Source: Mytilus trossulus (taxonomy: Eukaryota > Mollusca > Bivalvia > Mytilida > Mytilidae). Taken from it: 64,000 bases of DNA. The position numbers were made by a program, and so were the translations under genes. The stretch covers positions 80,865,127 through 80,929,126 of the forward strand of contig NC_086378.1 of NCBI RefSeq assembly GCF_036588685.1, given 5' to 3'. Within the stretch, counting starts at the first letter, position 1, and every line of letters starts with the position of its first letter. Below are positions 54,344 through 64,000 of the stretch, in pieces. The notes below the pieces were generated by a model. That model was not told the DNA's origin, made no database searches, and worked only from the letters and a program-made list of their open reading frames with translations.

Positions 54344-57300
54344 CTGCAAATATATTATTATAAAAATAAAAACATCACAATCTATTAAAAATTTTTAAGC
54401 ATTAAAAAAGTAAAATCACAAAATTACTGAACTCGGAGGAAAATTCAAAAAGGTAAATCCCTAATCAAATGGCAAAATCAAAATGCTAAAACACATCAAA
54501 CGAATGGATAACAACTGTCATTTTCCTGACTGGGTACAAAATAAACAAGAGGGTTTTCTCTTGTCCAGTATTGGAGTAAAAAAAACATTATTCATATCAA
54601 TCATTCAGGTAATTACATCATATATAAACTTAAAATGTGGGCTTTAAATTCTAGCGAATTTGAGTTGAGCAAAGGGACAAGTTTCAAACACTAATATTTC
54701 TAACTAAGGATGTGAATTCTACTTTGAATAGTTTTACTTTAACCTTGAAATATATAAGTAAACTGATTTTCTAGACTTATATAAAAATCATCATTCGGAA
54801 TATCGAAGAACAATCAATAAGTGAAACTAAATGTGTAAAGTTCTTTAATTTATAAATTAATCCATTTTGTGATATGGGATGGGATGTATTAAGGAAAAGT
54901 AAAATATTTTGAAATTTAATAAGTGTGTAATTTGTGTTTTCCAAATGCAACTTTGTGATGTTAAAGACAAACTCAAAGACGCTGTTAGAGTAAACAATAT
55001 AGACTTACATGTATCACACTATTTGATCTTTATTTGCCCGTTTACATATTATAAGGGCGCTAGCTATTGTGGTAATCTGTATAAAGAAAATAGAACATAT
55101 GTTGTAAGAACAAATTAAGTACAGGATAATAATTGTCTATTAATTGGCAGGTAAACACGTGGTAAAATCTCATAACTATTTGACAACAAGTAAACACATA
55201 GCCCTATACTGCATTGATATTAATTTACAGATCTAAAAATGCGACTGTTTATAGGTATGTTAATGTCCGTTCATTCATCTTCTCGTCTACCACACATTTT
55301 GCTAAAAGATGATTTAGGAAAGACCATTTAAATTCGATGGGCAAAATAATTTAACTTCACAATTTTCTGTATGTGCCTGTACCAAGTCAAGAGATTGTTA
55401 TTCATTGGTTTCATTTGTTGTTGTGTAACATACTTGTTTTTCGTTCATTATTTTGTGTATAAATTATCCTTTTGTTTTCTCGTTTGAAATGCTTAACGTA
55501 TGTCATATCGGGACCTTTTATAGCTGACTATGCGATATCAGCTTTGATCCATTGTTGAAAGACGCTCTATGCCATTTTTGTCTCTTGCGGAGAGTTGTCT
55601 TGTAGACAATTATACTAAATGTCATCTTCTTTGATTTTCTTTTTATATGTAATGAGTTTGAATATTCCTTTGGTTTGTATGCTCGTATTAGTTTTTTTTA
55701 TTGAACTGTATGATCTTTGGAAGTTTCCGGTTATTTATGTCGTATGGTTTAATTCTCTTAGTGTATGTATATCCTTTAACTTTTTCAAATACTAGCAAAG
55801 TCCGATCTCCGTACAATAATCGATCTCGTTCCGGTACTTTGCAGATCGGTTCTGGAATTGCTTGTGAATTTGAATAAAACCGAGAGTAAAACATTGGCCC
55901 AGTATGCTCGTATTAGTTTTTTTATTGAACTGTATGATCTTTGGAAGTTTCCGGTTATTTATGTCGTATGGTTTAATTCTCTTAGTGTATGTATATCCTT
56001 TAACTTTTTCAAATACTAGCAAAGTCCGATCTCCGTACAATAATCGATCTCGTTCCGGTACTTTGCAGATCGGATCTGGAATTGCTTGTGAATTTGAATA
56101 AAACCGAGAGTAAAACATTGGCCCAGACAGATAAAAATGTGCCTTACCTCTACCAGTAAGATAATAATCAAAAACACTATAAAAGCTATTGTATAAGATC
56201 TGATCAATTCATACACAGCATCATAACAACCCTGAAAAAAGTAACAACGCACGAGTCAAAGTTTAATTTGTAGGTGAGGATATAAGAGGTACGATACTAT
56301 TTAAAGTGTGGATAGCAAAAAAATTCCGACTTCATTGCATACTAAAACTATATATTCATTTGTTACCATGGTAAAGTATAAACAAAGAAAACATTTATCA
56401 TATGTTAAAATCAATCGACTTGACATGGTTATGTAGTAAACCATAAAAGTGATGTAATTAATCAACATTCAAGTAAAATTTATGAGATCAGCTAGATCTA
56501 TTGCTATCGACGATGTACATTAGAAGATGTCGCATGAGCGCCAATGAGAAAACTTTCCATCCAAGTTTATATTTGCAAAAGTAAACCAAGTACTTAAACA
56601 AAGATGGAATTGCCTATTTTTAGCTATATTTTAGGTTTAGATTTCAAAAATTCCGCCTCGATCGTTCCGGATGAAGATAAATACAAAAAAGCGCTTCAGA
56701 CGCATATAGTTAATATTTTTGCATTCAATGTATTAAGTTATCACAATTTCAAAGTTTTGTTTCTGTTTGTATTTTTTTTAAATATGACTTTGTTCTTAGC
56801 TTTTGTTATGCTCTTCTTATATGATGTTTTTTCGTCTGCTGTTAATATTGGTTCTTCCAGGATACCGAATAGATTATAATGTTTACTGCATCTTTGCATG
56901 CTTTAAATTGCATTACCTTAGAGTACTGACCAACAGGAGCTGACCCTGAACTTGATGGACACCCAGCATTGGTCGCAGACGCCGACAGATAGGACTCTAT
57001 GGTAACACCAGGACAACAACCCAATGGAATGTCGGTGTTTGGACTTCCGGTTTGCCAGGAAGTTGAGTCAAAATCATTTGTGTCTGATGTCACGGCATCA
57101 ACTCCACAGCATTCGAGCTGGAAATGTAAAGAAGATTTCCCAACTATTGTTTGAATATTCTATTCGTCCCGCAAACATACAGGCAGATTTGTATACAAAT
57201 AAACTCCTTACTAGCAACAAAATATTATTACAAGTGTTAAAAACATTACGGTGCGGATGTATCGAAGTATGCATATTTGCATTCTCTAATCTACAATGTT

Positions 57301-60300
57301 TGAATTGCACGGACACAAAATCCTAAGCAAATGCGTGCGCAGTAATAGAATCTGACGAGTGTTTGTGGTGTTTGCATAAAGTATAAATTGAAGGCAGATT
57401 TTTAGAACGAGTATTATGAGTATAAACTAGAAGCTTCTGAGAAATTTGACTTGATTTATTTGCCATCATATACCTATCTCCTTCTTTATTTAGAATTCGT
57501 ACATTTGTGTGTGTGTCCCGGCGACCAAAAGGATATAGCAGCATAACATTTTGTTATGAATGTTATTTGAATTATGAAATTTTTACGACAATTCTGTAAA
57601 CTGGTCAAACGACTTTCAAAAGTTTACCCCATTAAATTTTAAATAAATGTTAGAATATTTAATACCTTAATGAAGAGGTAGTTCCAAGAAGTAGATACTT
57701 CACTGGAGGTAAGATCGTCATGACTATACTTGTTCAGGAGTGCTGACTTTAACTCAGACTTTAGTGAATTCACAATCTGTAAATAAAAAAGCAAAATGTA
57801 TGTAGCAGTTGTTTCCATTGGGTTGCTATCAACACAATTTATATGATTTCAAATATTGGTTTTTTTTTTGTTGATCTTAAAAGAAACTGTTTTGATATGA
57901 AAACAGGATGTGTTACATGAAAATGAATTAAAAAGGTACTGTTGGTGTTTTAAGTGTAAATCTACATCACATTCCATTTCCTAACATCCTTTCCTGTTGA
58001 CGTCTTTATCTATCAATTAGATATGGACAGATATTGTTTATAATTTTTGGTAAGCATTTTTCAAGATTAAGTGAAAAATAGGTGCATCATGAAAAGAAGA
58101 TTTAAACGACATTGACAGACATTTGCCTCGATTACAGTCGTTTTAGGAAAGTTGACACACTCGATTGAATTCAACTACCATTATTCGAAAGTGTTTAAAA
58201 TATCTTGAAATATTTTCCAATGCTTGCTTTGGACAGTTTCATGATATTTTTGTTTTAGTTGTTATCAGCTTGTATTGGAACTAAATTTCCGTAACTGCGA
58301 GTACTCTCAGGTTGGTGTTTTCTGACTTTGGTGTTGCATTTCAGTCTTGTTTTTCTTTAATCGATCTAATTAGTCAAGCCCATTTAAACGCTAAGAATAC
58401 TACACAAATTAATATGAATTTATGAAGCTGCGGAGTTATGATTTAAGGATTCAATCAAAAATACAATAATTCACGAGTACAAAGGACAATGAATGAGTAA
58501 AGGGAAATAACATGGTTCGTATCAATATTAAACTGCGTTCAGTGTTGCCGCCCTTCAGCCAATTACGATTAATAACTTTCACTTATAATTTTGTGAATCT
58601 GTTTTTTTTGTGTGTCATTGTTGTATGCATAGATGGTAGATTGAGTTGTAATAAAACAGTTCATGTAAATATGTCATGCATGTCACTTTTATTGTTTATT
58701 TATATGTGCTGTACATATTTTGGGAAAAAAAACTATTTTGTTTTATCCTTTTTAATTTAAAAGTTAAGGGAATCGCCATCTATATATTTGAGGCGCTCCT
58801 CATTAAGTGAAGAAGAAGCATACGAAGAACAGGCAACATGGAGATTGGAGAAAGTTAACCAACAGCTTAAAACAAAGAGGAAACAAAGTATTTAAATGAT
58901 GTACCGAACATTAAATATCCTTATTTCTATTTTTCAACCTTGCTTTGTTCTGTACAAATCAAATATTGTTGAGGTGAAGACAACTTTAAACATCGTGGTT
59001 TTTCATTTTTTCATCAGTTTTAAGTTATCATTATACAGTTTCTGATTCAAAGAGTTATTTTTGATAACGTATTGCTATACTATTTTATGATTTTTATTAA
59101 TATTCAGAAATAATAAGACTTTGTTAAAGTTTTCCTCAATTTTATTTTGCAATTTCATTATGCAAATCCGAATATAAGGTGACAGGGGGTATACATGAAT
59201 TAAACAGCGATCATATTTTATTGATATTGCTGGAAACAAAAACTAAGCATAATTATTACAAACTTGAATTTGAATTTAATCCTATGAATGGGAAAAAATA
59301 CGATTTCGTGTTTTACAACATCACATATTTAGTCAACTTACCGTGTCATTCATAACAAACCACAGAATGACAATGACAAGTTTACCAACAAACAAAATCC
59401 CCACTGCAATAGCGTACTAAAATACAGAGAAAAAATATTTTCATATATCATAACTAACATAATATACCTTTATCATATTAACACAACATGAAAACATCTG
59501 TTGATTCTGTTTATATTTTAATTTAAATTATTGATATCTAAAATATGAATGAATATCATAAACAATACACAATTCGATGCCAACATCAGTATTTCTGTAA
59601 AATCAGATTCAGGTATGGCAAAAAGTTTAAAAATAAATAAAAAACACATACAGATCGTTTTGAAACATTTTTAGAAGATAACACGAAATAGAAATGCTAA
59701 AAGCAGCGGTTTGCAATAGTAAAAAGTCGACAAGGAAGAATTGAAGAAAATGCCAAAATTCTTATTGAATGCGAAAATGCAACACGTATTTTTCTTTACA
59801 GAGAATTCTATACACATGACAATGATTTTATAGGAATCAGCAAATGAAAAATCAGTTAAAAATAAGGAATGATAGGAAAAATTCAACATTTTGTATCGTA
59901 TTCCCTTTTTGAACTCTTACTTCTCTGACACTATAATCATAACAACCAACCGGTCTGAAGATATACTTAAAGCTTTTTTTCAAAATTCAATGGCAAAGTA
60001 CGTGGAAATCGATTTTTCACCAAAACTATAATAAACAGTTGCATAATGATCAACTTTAATTCTTCTTGTCTGTCTTCATTCTCCTTTCATTATTTTTTTT
60101 CATACTTACTACAATCAGACAGACTTTATTCTGACAGCACGCTCCACAAGCTCCAAACGTTGCTACGATCAGAACAAATCCTCCAAGCACGATCAAGGTT
60201 ATCGAAAGACCTTGAGCTAGGTCACCAAGGTTAGATGTACCAATGGATACCTGTTGCATCAATGGTAAGATTTTGTCGTTGATGATGTCAACATTTAATA

Positions 60301-61408
60301 TCATCAGTAAGCCAGGGATCAAAATTCCCAAGCCAAGAAGCTACAAGTAAATGAAATATCTAATTATGATTTGAAACAGTTTATAGTTTTAACTTTTTCT
60401 TTTGACATTTTTTTCTAAATTGTACTGTACCACCATTGTTCAAGGCTGGTCGGGATGAAGAAAAAGCTATCATACACATTTATAACCATTTCTCATGTAT
60501 ATGCGTTTGTCCGTAGCCAGATACATAGTCCAGTTCGGCAGTTGTTGTTGCAAGTCTATAATCATATATTGTATTCCCTTTAATCAGACTGAGGTTTTAT
60601 TTCTCATCCCCGAACGGTTTTTACACTACGTTGTATGCTGAATAGATATATATGTATTTATTAACCGACTGTTTATGCATTTGGGTAGGACTCAAAGTTA
60701 ACCCAATTCGATTGATGTGTAATGAATTATCGTTGGATTTATACACGATCGATGTTTACTTTTGAAAAATAAGGGTTTATCCGGAGGACCTTTATTCAAC
60801 CTTTGATTATTTGTTGCTCAATCTATAGTGCCTCTATAGAATGTATAGAAATTAAATGTCTTTACTCGTTGTTTCTTCTGATCATAAAGAAATCTGTTTT
60901 CTCCAACTTATATGATTTTTTTTTATTTTCCGTTATTTTGTACATAATTTTGACGTGTATTTTTGATTCTGGTTTTAAAATGTCACTACATAAGAGACTA
61001 AAAAGAGGTGTTAAGGTGAAATGTCTTCTCTCGGAATGGTGAGTTAACTTGTGAACTAGCACGTATAAATTCCGATCAACGTGTTCGTTTAGTACATTAT
61101 CATAGTAAGGTCAAACTCATATTACATATTGCCTGAAAAATCATTTAAATGCCACTGGACTTTGTAACAGCAATCCCTTCGTCCGTGTCTCCTATCATGA
61201 TTGATTACGTATTAAACTAATATTTGGTAAAAGTGAGTTACCTTCCTTTTACCAGATAAAATTGTAGACTTTTTTGTGTGTAAATTTTATTAGGTAACTT
61301 GTTACAATGAACGAATTTACTGGTATAAATAATCATCACAGAGCTTACCATAAACAGGATGTTCAGCACAATCAATAGAATCTTGCTCACTTTTTCACTC
61401 CAACACAT
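54284..61408 (-). CDS. Tetraspanin C, complete seven-exon gene (273 aa)
   Basis: Third gene of the array. Coding exons, 5' to 3': 61349-61408, 60110-60340, 59342-59416, 57666-57776, 56917-57117, 56148-56231, 54284-54343, all GT-AG and phase 0. TM1 about residues 9-35, TM2 64-84, TM3 92-118, TM4 238-262. The large loop keeps CCG (162-164), PLGCC (193-194), C212 and KGC (226-228). No large-loop sequon seen. Juxtamembrane cysteines occur in GACC and SLCKK. Start MCWSEK chosen because it aligns with the MC starts of A and B; an in-frame ATG farther upstream would lie before a strong TTTCTGCAG 3' splice site 11 nt before the chosen ATG. A 225-bp tandem duplication lies 20 bp beyond the exon 6 donor, and a 99-bp tandem repeat lies just after the stop codon. 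Confidence 0.93.
54345..55390. other. Last intron of tetraspanin C (first part)
   Basis: 54408-54545 is a fragment of the TGAACTTGGAGGAAAATC family (compare 31430). The remainder is AT-rich with nothing recognised. Confidence 0.5.
55390..55645 (-). repeat. AAGATGTGG-family fragment
   Basis: CAAGAGATTGTTATTCATTGG, TTTTCTCGTTTGAAATGC, CTTTTATAGCTGACTATGCG and GGAGAGTTGTCTTGTAGACAA are reverse-complement blocks of the family. Confidence 0.5.
55681..56126. repeat. 225-bp tandem duplication beside tetraspanin C exon 6
   Basis: GCTCGTATTAGTTTTTTT starts at 55681 and 55906. The two copies differ, as far as I can see, only in the length of one T run and one T/A change (CGGTTCTGG versus CGGATCTGG). 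The second copy ends 20 bp from the exon 6 donor. Confidence 0.9.
56148..56231 (-). CDS. Tetraspanin C coding exon 6
   Basis: Encodes residues 227-254: GCYDAVYELI, then TM4, ending VE. Acceptor TTTTTTCAG, donor GAG|GTAAGG. Confidence 0.92.
56280..56910. other. Intron of tetraspanin C between exons 6 and 5
   Basis: 56519-56590 is an AAGATGTGG-family fragment (AGAAGATGTCGCATGAGCGC). A plus-strand 91-codon hydrophobic open frame (56604-56879) has no recognisable family. Confidence 0.45.
56917..57117 (-). CDS. Tetraspanin C coding exon 5
   Basis: Encodes residues 160-226: LECCGVDAV, GSPNTDIPLGCC, NAGC and terminal GQYSK. Acceptor ACATTTCCAG, donor AAG|GTAATG. Confidence 0.94.
57666..57776 (-). 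CDS. Tetraspanin C coding exon 4
   Basis: Encodes residues 123-159 (IVNSLKSELK onward, ending SWNYLFIK). Acceptor TTATTTACAG, donor AAG|GTATTA. Confidence 0.91.
57785..59335. other. Intron of tetraspanin C between exons 4 and 3
   Basis: AT-rich. One exon-like open stretch on the plus strand at 58761-58895 is listed separately. Nothing else recognised. Confidence 0.45.
58761..58895 (+). other. Possible exon or exon relic, antisense in a tetraspanin C intron
   Basis: Open frame without ATG, ending TAA at 58893-58895. It reads ESPSIYLRRSSLSEEEAYEE followed by ATWRLEKVNQQLKTKRKQSI. Composition is charged and helix-forming, unlike surrounding chance frames. A pyrimidine-rich tract (TTTTGTTTTATCCTTTTT) with AG at 58762-58763 precedes it, so it could be a terminal exon or a processed fragment. 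I do not recognise the protein. Confidence 0.3.
59342..59416 (-). CDS. Tetraspanin C coding exon 3
   Basis: Encodes residues 98-122, YAIAVGILFVGKLVIVILW plus six more: TM3. Acceptor CTGTATTTTAG, donor ACG|GTAAGT. Confidence 0.92.
59420..60105. other. Intron of tetraspanin C between exons 3 and 2
   Basis: AT-rich; nothing recognised. Confidence 0.5.
60110..60340 (-). CDS. Tetraspanin C coding exon 2
   Basis: Encodes residues 21-97 (LLGLGILIPG onward), with INDKILP, SNLGDLA, TM2 and GACGACC. Acceptor TTACTTGTAG, donor GTA|GTAAGT. Confidence 0.94.
60345..61345. other. Intron of tetraspanin C between exons 2 and 1
   Basis: A less AT-rich stretch at 60430-60620 may be an old dispersed repeat. 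No gene seen. Confidence 0.45.
61349..61408 (-). CDS. Tetraspanin C coding exon 1
   Basis: Encodes MCWSEKVSKILLIVLNILFM (residues 1-20), one codon longer than in A and B. Donor ATG|GTAAGC. Confidence 0.88.
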
Positions 61409-61419
61409 GATGATTTTTT

Positions 61420-63589
61420 CTGCAGAAACGAAAGTGGCTAAAGAAAAAGATGAATTTAGATTTAAACTGAAGAACAAACAGAACCTACCCGAGTTCATCT
61501 GTTATTTAAAGATGATCCATCGAAAAACTTTTGGTAGATATTTTGTTATGTTTTGAAATAATGTTCGTATCTTGTTTAATATAATTCCTTAAATTTTCTA
61601 ACATCATCTAAGCTTGCGTTTCATGTTAGTCATAATTTGACAGTGAATATCTTTGCGCCTACCTAGCTATTTGGAGACATCAATGATATATCTTTTGTTC
61701 TTTATCAAATTATCTGCTTTATAACATTTTTGAAAATAAAAGTATGGTACTCATCGTTGAATTCATTCATTTACCAAATTTACCTGAGGAGAGAAATCTT
61801 CGACAAATGGTATTGAAAGCAACTTGTATCATTAATGTATTTTCGAAAGGAAAAATATTTATGAAATTAAAACTCGTTGTGATAAGACAAAAAGGTTCAA
61901 TATATCAATTAAACACGACAAAGGAGAAAAATACATTTTATTTTTTAATTTCAATATTTTTATCTTATTGATATACGGTTATACAAATTAGGTTTATGTT
62001 TTATTATTTAATTGCTTTTCTCTTTTTTTTCTCTGAGAATATATGCGATCATTGATTTTCAAGTCAGCAACTTTATAATGGTCTAACTATGTAATGGCTT
62101 GTTAATATTTTACAATGTTTATATTAGGGATCGTTGCTTTTGTTTGATTTTGCATTAGTGAATCGTCATTTAAACTAAATATATGGGTCAAATGTATATG
62201 ATAAATAATTCCAGTATTGTTGAGATTGGAACCTTGCCAAAATATTAAAAACAATAACAAAAAAATAGTCAATATACGAACATAACAGAAAGACCGTTTT
62301 GCAGACTTCGGCTTTCAAGTTGCTTATGTCTTTTTCTATATCATAGGATTTCTGGATATCGTATTTTAAAAGAATTTAAAAAATCATATGATTGTGCGTT
62401 TGTTTCAAATTGTAATCTTTGGTGTCTGGTTTTCTTGTCGCCATTTTTTTTTCATATTTGGTCACACATAAATGACAGACATAACTTTTAAGATGTACCG
62501 CAAAAACTTAATGACGAGATTTTTTTATTATGAGTTATTAAGTATATGACATATCATTGAAATGAAGGTGGGAAAAAAATAAAAAATAATCGATTATGAA
62601 CAATATAAGAAGGGGTTTATACTTAGGGAATTTGTATTTTTGACTAGGTCGAACCCTTCATTGCCTTTTAATTGAAAAGTACTTGTAAAACAAGCACGAA
62701 ATATGATATTCATTCCCCAAATTGTTCCAATAGGAATCATGTGAAGAGATTAACACCAAATTTTAACTTTATGAATAAAAATTTATATATATTTAAATAT
62801 ACTTTAGTATTTTTTTATATATTAGTTTCCACTTGTTTCCAAAATGAAAAGCCAATGGACACGAATATGTGTGTACACGGACTATACACGTATGGTTATA
62901 AACAGGAATTATTCAACAAAACAAAAATTGGACGACACTTAGAAAAACAAAACAAAAGCAGATCCTTAAAGATGTTCATCACAGCTGAAAAAGATGATGC
63001 GCTACACTAAGGAAGTTAATAGAGAGACATATTGAAATTGTCTTACCACAAACTGAAAGAAATAATTCCAAATATCTTCGAATGAACAAATTCAGTAAAT
63101 ATATATGAATTAGTTTATAGTTAAATCACTGACCTTTCCTTCTGTCCAGTAATTGTTTATTGTTTGTATTCGTCACACATAATCTTAATCCAATCTTTAA
63201 TCCCTCAGACACGTATAAGATTAAATAATCTAATGGAACAATTATTTGACCATTTGATTTAAAAATCTTGAAATAAATATAAGTGAAAAATTAAACTGAA
63301 GTTATTGAAGTAAGACAATTGATAACAAAAACGTTTCTCATTTTAACGATTTTTAGATTTTTAAAAGTTCATTGAAATTCATTTTTTCTTCAAAAGTGAA
63401 AAATATTTATAGAACGATAGATTGATTGATAGAGAAAGTCAGTATTTGGGAAGATTTTATAAGTAATTAAACAAACTATTGAGAAGAATTAACTTTTCAA
63501 TTAAACAGCTGTCACAAGTAAAACAGTCCTCTCTTAAATATTAATTTGTTTATAGATCTATGTATATCTCATATATTTAAGAATAAAAA
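61420..63589. other. Upstream of tetraspanin C, no gene recognised
   Basis: Two possible 3' splice sites precede the first coding exon (TTTCTGCAG at 61428-61420 and CTTTAG near 61438). AT-rich otherwise. A 112-codon plus-strand open frame (62672-63010) has no family features. I found no convincing TATA-plus-donor pair. Confidence 0.45.
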
Positions 63590-64000
63590 AGGAAGATGTG
63601 GCATGATTGCCAATGAGACAACTCTCCACAAGACACCAAAATCGCACAGAAATCAACAACTATAGGTCAACGCACGGCATTCAACAATGAGCCCATACCG
63701 CAAACGAAAAAACTAACGGCCTTATTTATGTACAAAAATGAACGAAAAACAAATATTTAACACATAAACAAACGACAACCACTGAATTACAGGCTCCTAA
63801 CTTGGGACATGTGATCCGTCATCCACAATGTGGCGTGTTAAAACATGTTAGCGGGGTAAAACATGTTAGCGGGATTCCAACCCTCCCCTAACATTAGACA
63901 GTGGTATATAACGGTTCAACATAAGAAAGAACTATAAAAATCAGTTGAAAAAGGCTTAACCCGCCAAACGGACAAAAATACAAGTGGAGTCTACATAATT
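63590..64000 (+). repeat. AAGATGTGG dispersed family, longest copy, running off the window
   Basis: Starts AGGAAGATGTGGCATGATTG and holds CCAATGAGACAACTCTCCAC, AACTATAGGTCAACGCACGG, AACAATGAGCCCATACCG, AAACGACAACCACTGAATT, and a TTAGCGGG-containing segment with AAACATGTTAGCGGG repeated. Used here as the reference for the shorter copies. I recognise it from mussel sequences; its class is unknown to me. Confidence 0.7.

Noticed and set aside
55792..56118. 108-codon minus-strand ORF across the 225-bp duplication
   Set aside because: Open only because an open 225-bp segment was duplicated; lies in an intron and matches nothing I know. Kept only as a check under findings.
56604..56879. 91-codon hydrophobic plus-strand ORF in a tetraspanin C intron
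   Set aside because: Hydrophobicity follows from T-rich sequence read as Phe/Leu; no family or splice evidence.
62672..63010. 112-codon plus-strand ORF upstream of tetraspanin C
   Set aside because: AT-rich composition, no domain, no splice context and no relative in the window.

Overview
This is a eukaryotic nuclear window: AT-rich, packed with decayed transposons, with short exons spread over long introns. Several dispersed repeats are ones I recognise from marine mussel genomes (the AGGAAGATGTGG family, the ATGAGGTCAAGGTCA tandem family, RUDI/V-SINE-like tRNA-derived SINEs, the CACTTGGCGTC family). I infer a bivalve, most likely Mytilus. That attribution rests on memory of repeat families, not on a search.

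The only protein-coding genes I can support are three tetraspanin genes, all on the minus strand, in a head-to-tail array: A (3073-9915, 269 aa), B (30017-37762, 273 aa) and C (54284-61408, 273 aa). Each splits into seven coding exons, every coding intron is phase 0, and exon sizes match nearly base for base (57/57/60, 231/234/231, 75/75/75, 108/111/111, 192/201/201, 84/84/84, 63/60/60). Each has four membrane segments and a six-cysteine large extracellular loop. This points to tandem duplication of one ancestor. Gene B has CCA instead of the hallmark CCG and is the only copy with N-glycosylation sequons in the large loop. Each first coding exon has a 3' splice site 11-20 nt before the ATG, so an untranslated first exon is likely; for A a TATA box and donor can be proposed at 12.2-12.3 kb.

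Layout: 1-3.07 kb, 3' flank; 3.07-9.93 kb, gene A with a 27-bp palindromic CG-rich cluster, a 147-bp-period tandem element and three tRNA-derived SINEs in its introns; 9.9-30 kb, repeat-rich spacer with non-LTR retrotransposon fragments, two TA-flanked MITEs, a foldback element and remnants of a repeat that resembles a hammerhead ribozyme; 30-37.8 kb, gene B with a Tc1 transposase relic against exon 3; 37.8-54.2 kb, spacer with a 3.2-kb, 70-unit, 46-bp minisatellite and a diverged threefold segmental duplication; 54.3-61.4 kb, gene C with a 225-bp tandem duplication; 61.4-64 kb, 5' flank ending in a mussel dispersed repeat.

The most interesting non-genic signals are: (1) several degenerate copies of a dispersed repeat whose pieces together supply every element of a hammerhead ribozyme core, two of them broken by insertions at the same core position; (2) the minisatellite, where the only two recurrent variable bases fall in the outer two pairs of a predicted 7-bp hairpin stem; (3) a tandem array with a nucleosome-length period carrying orphan-nuclear-receptor half-sites. 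No true tRNA, rRNA, CRISPR or bacterial/viral gene was found.
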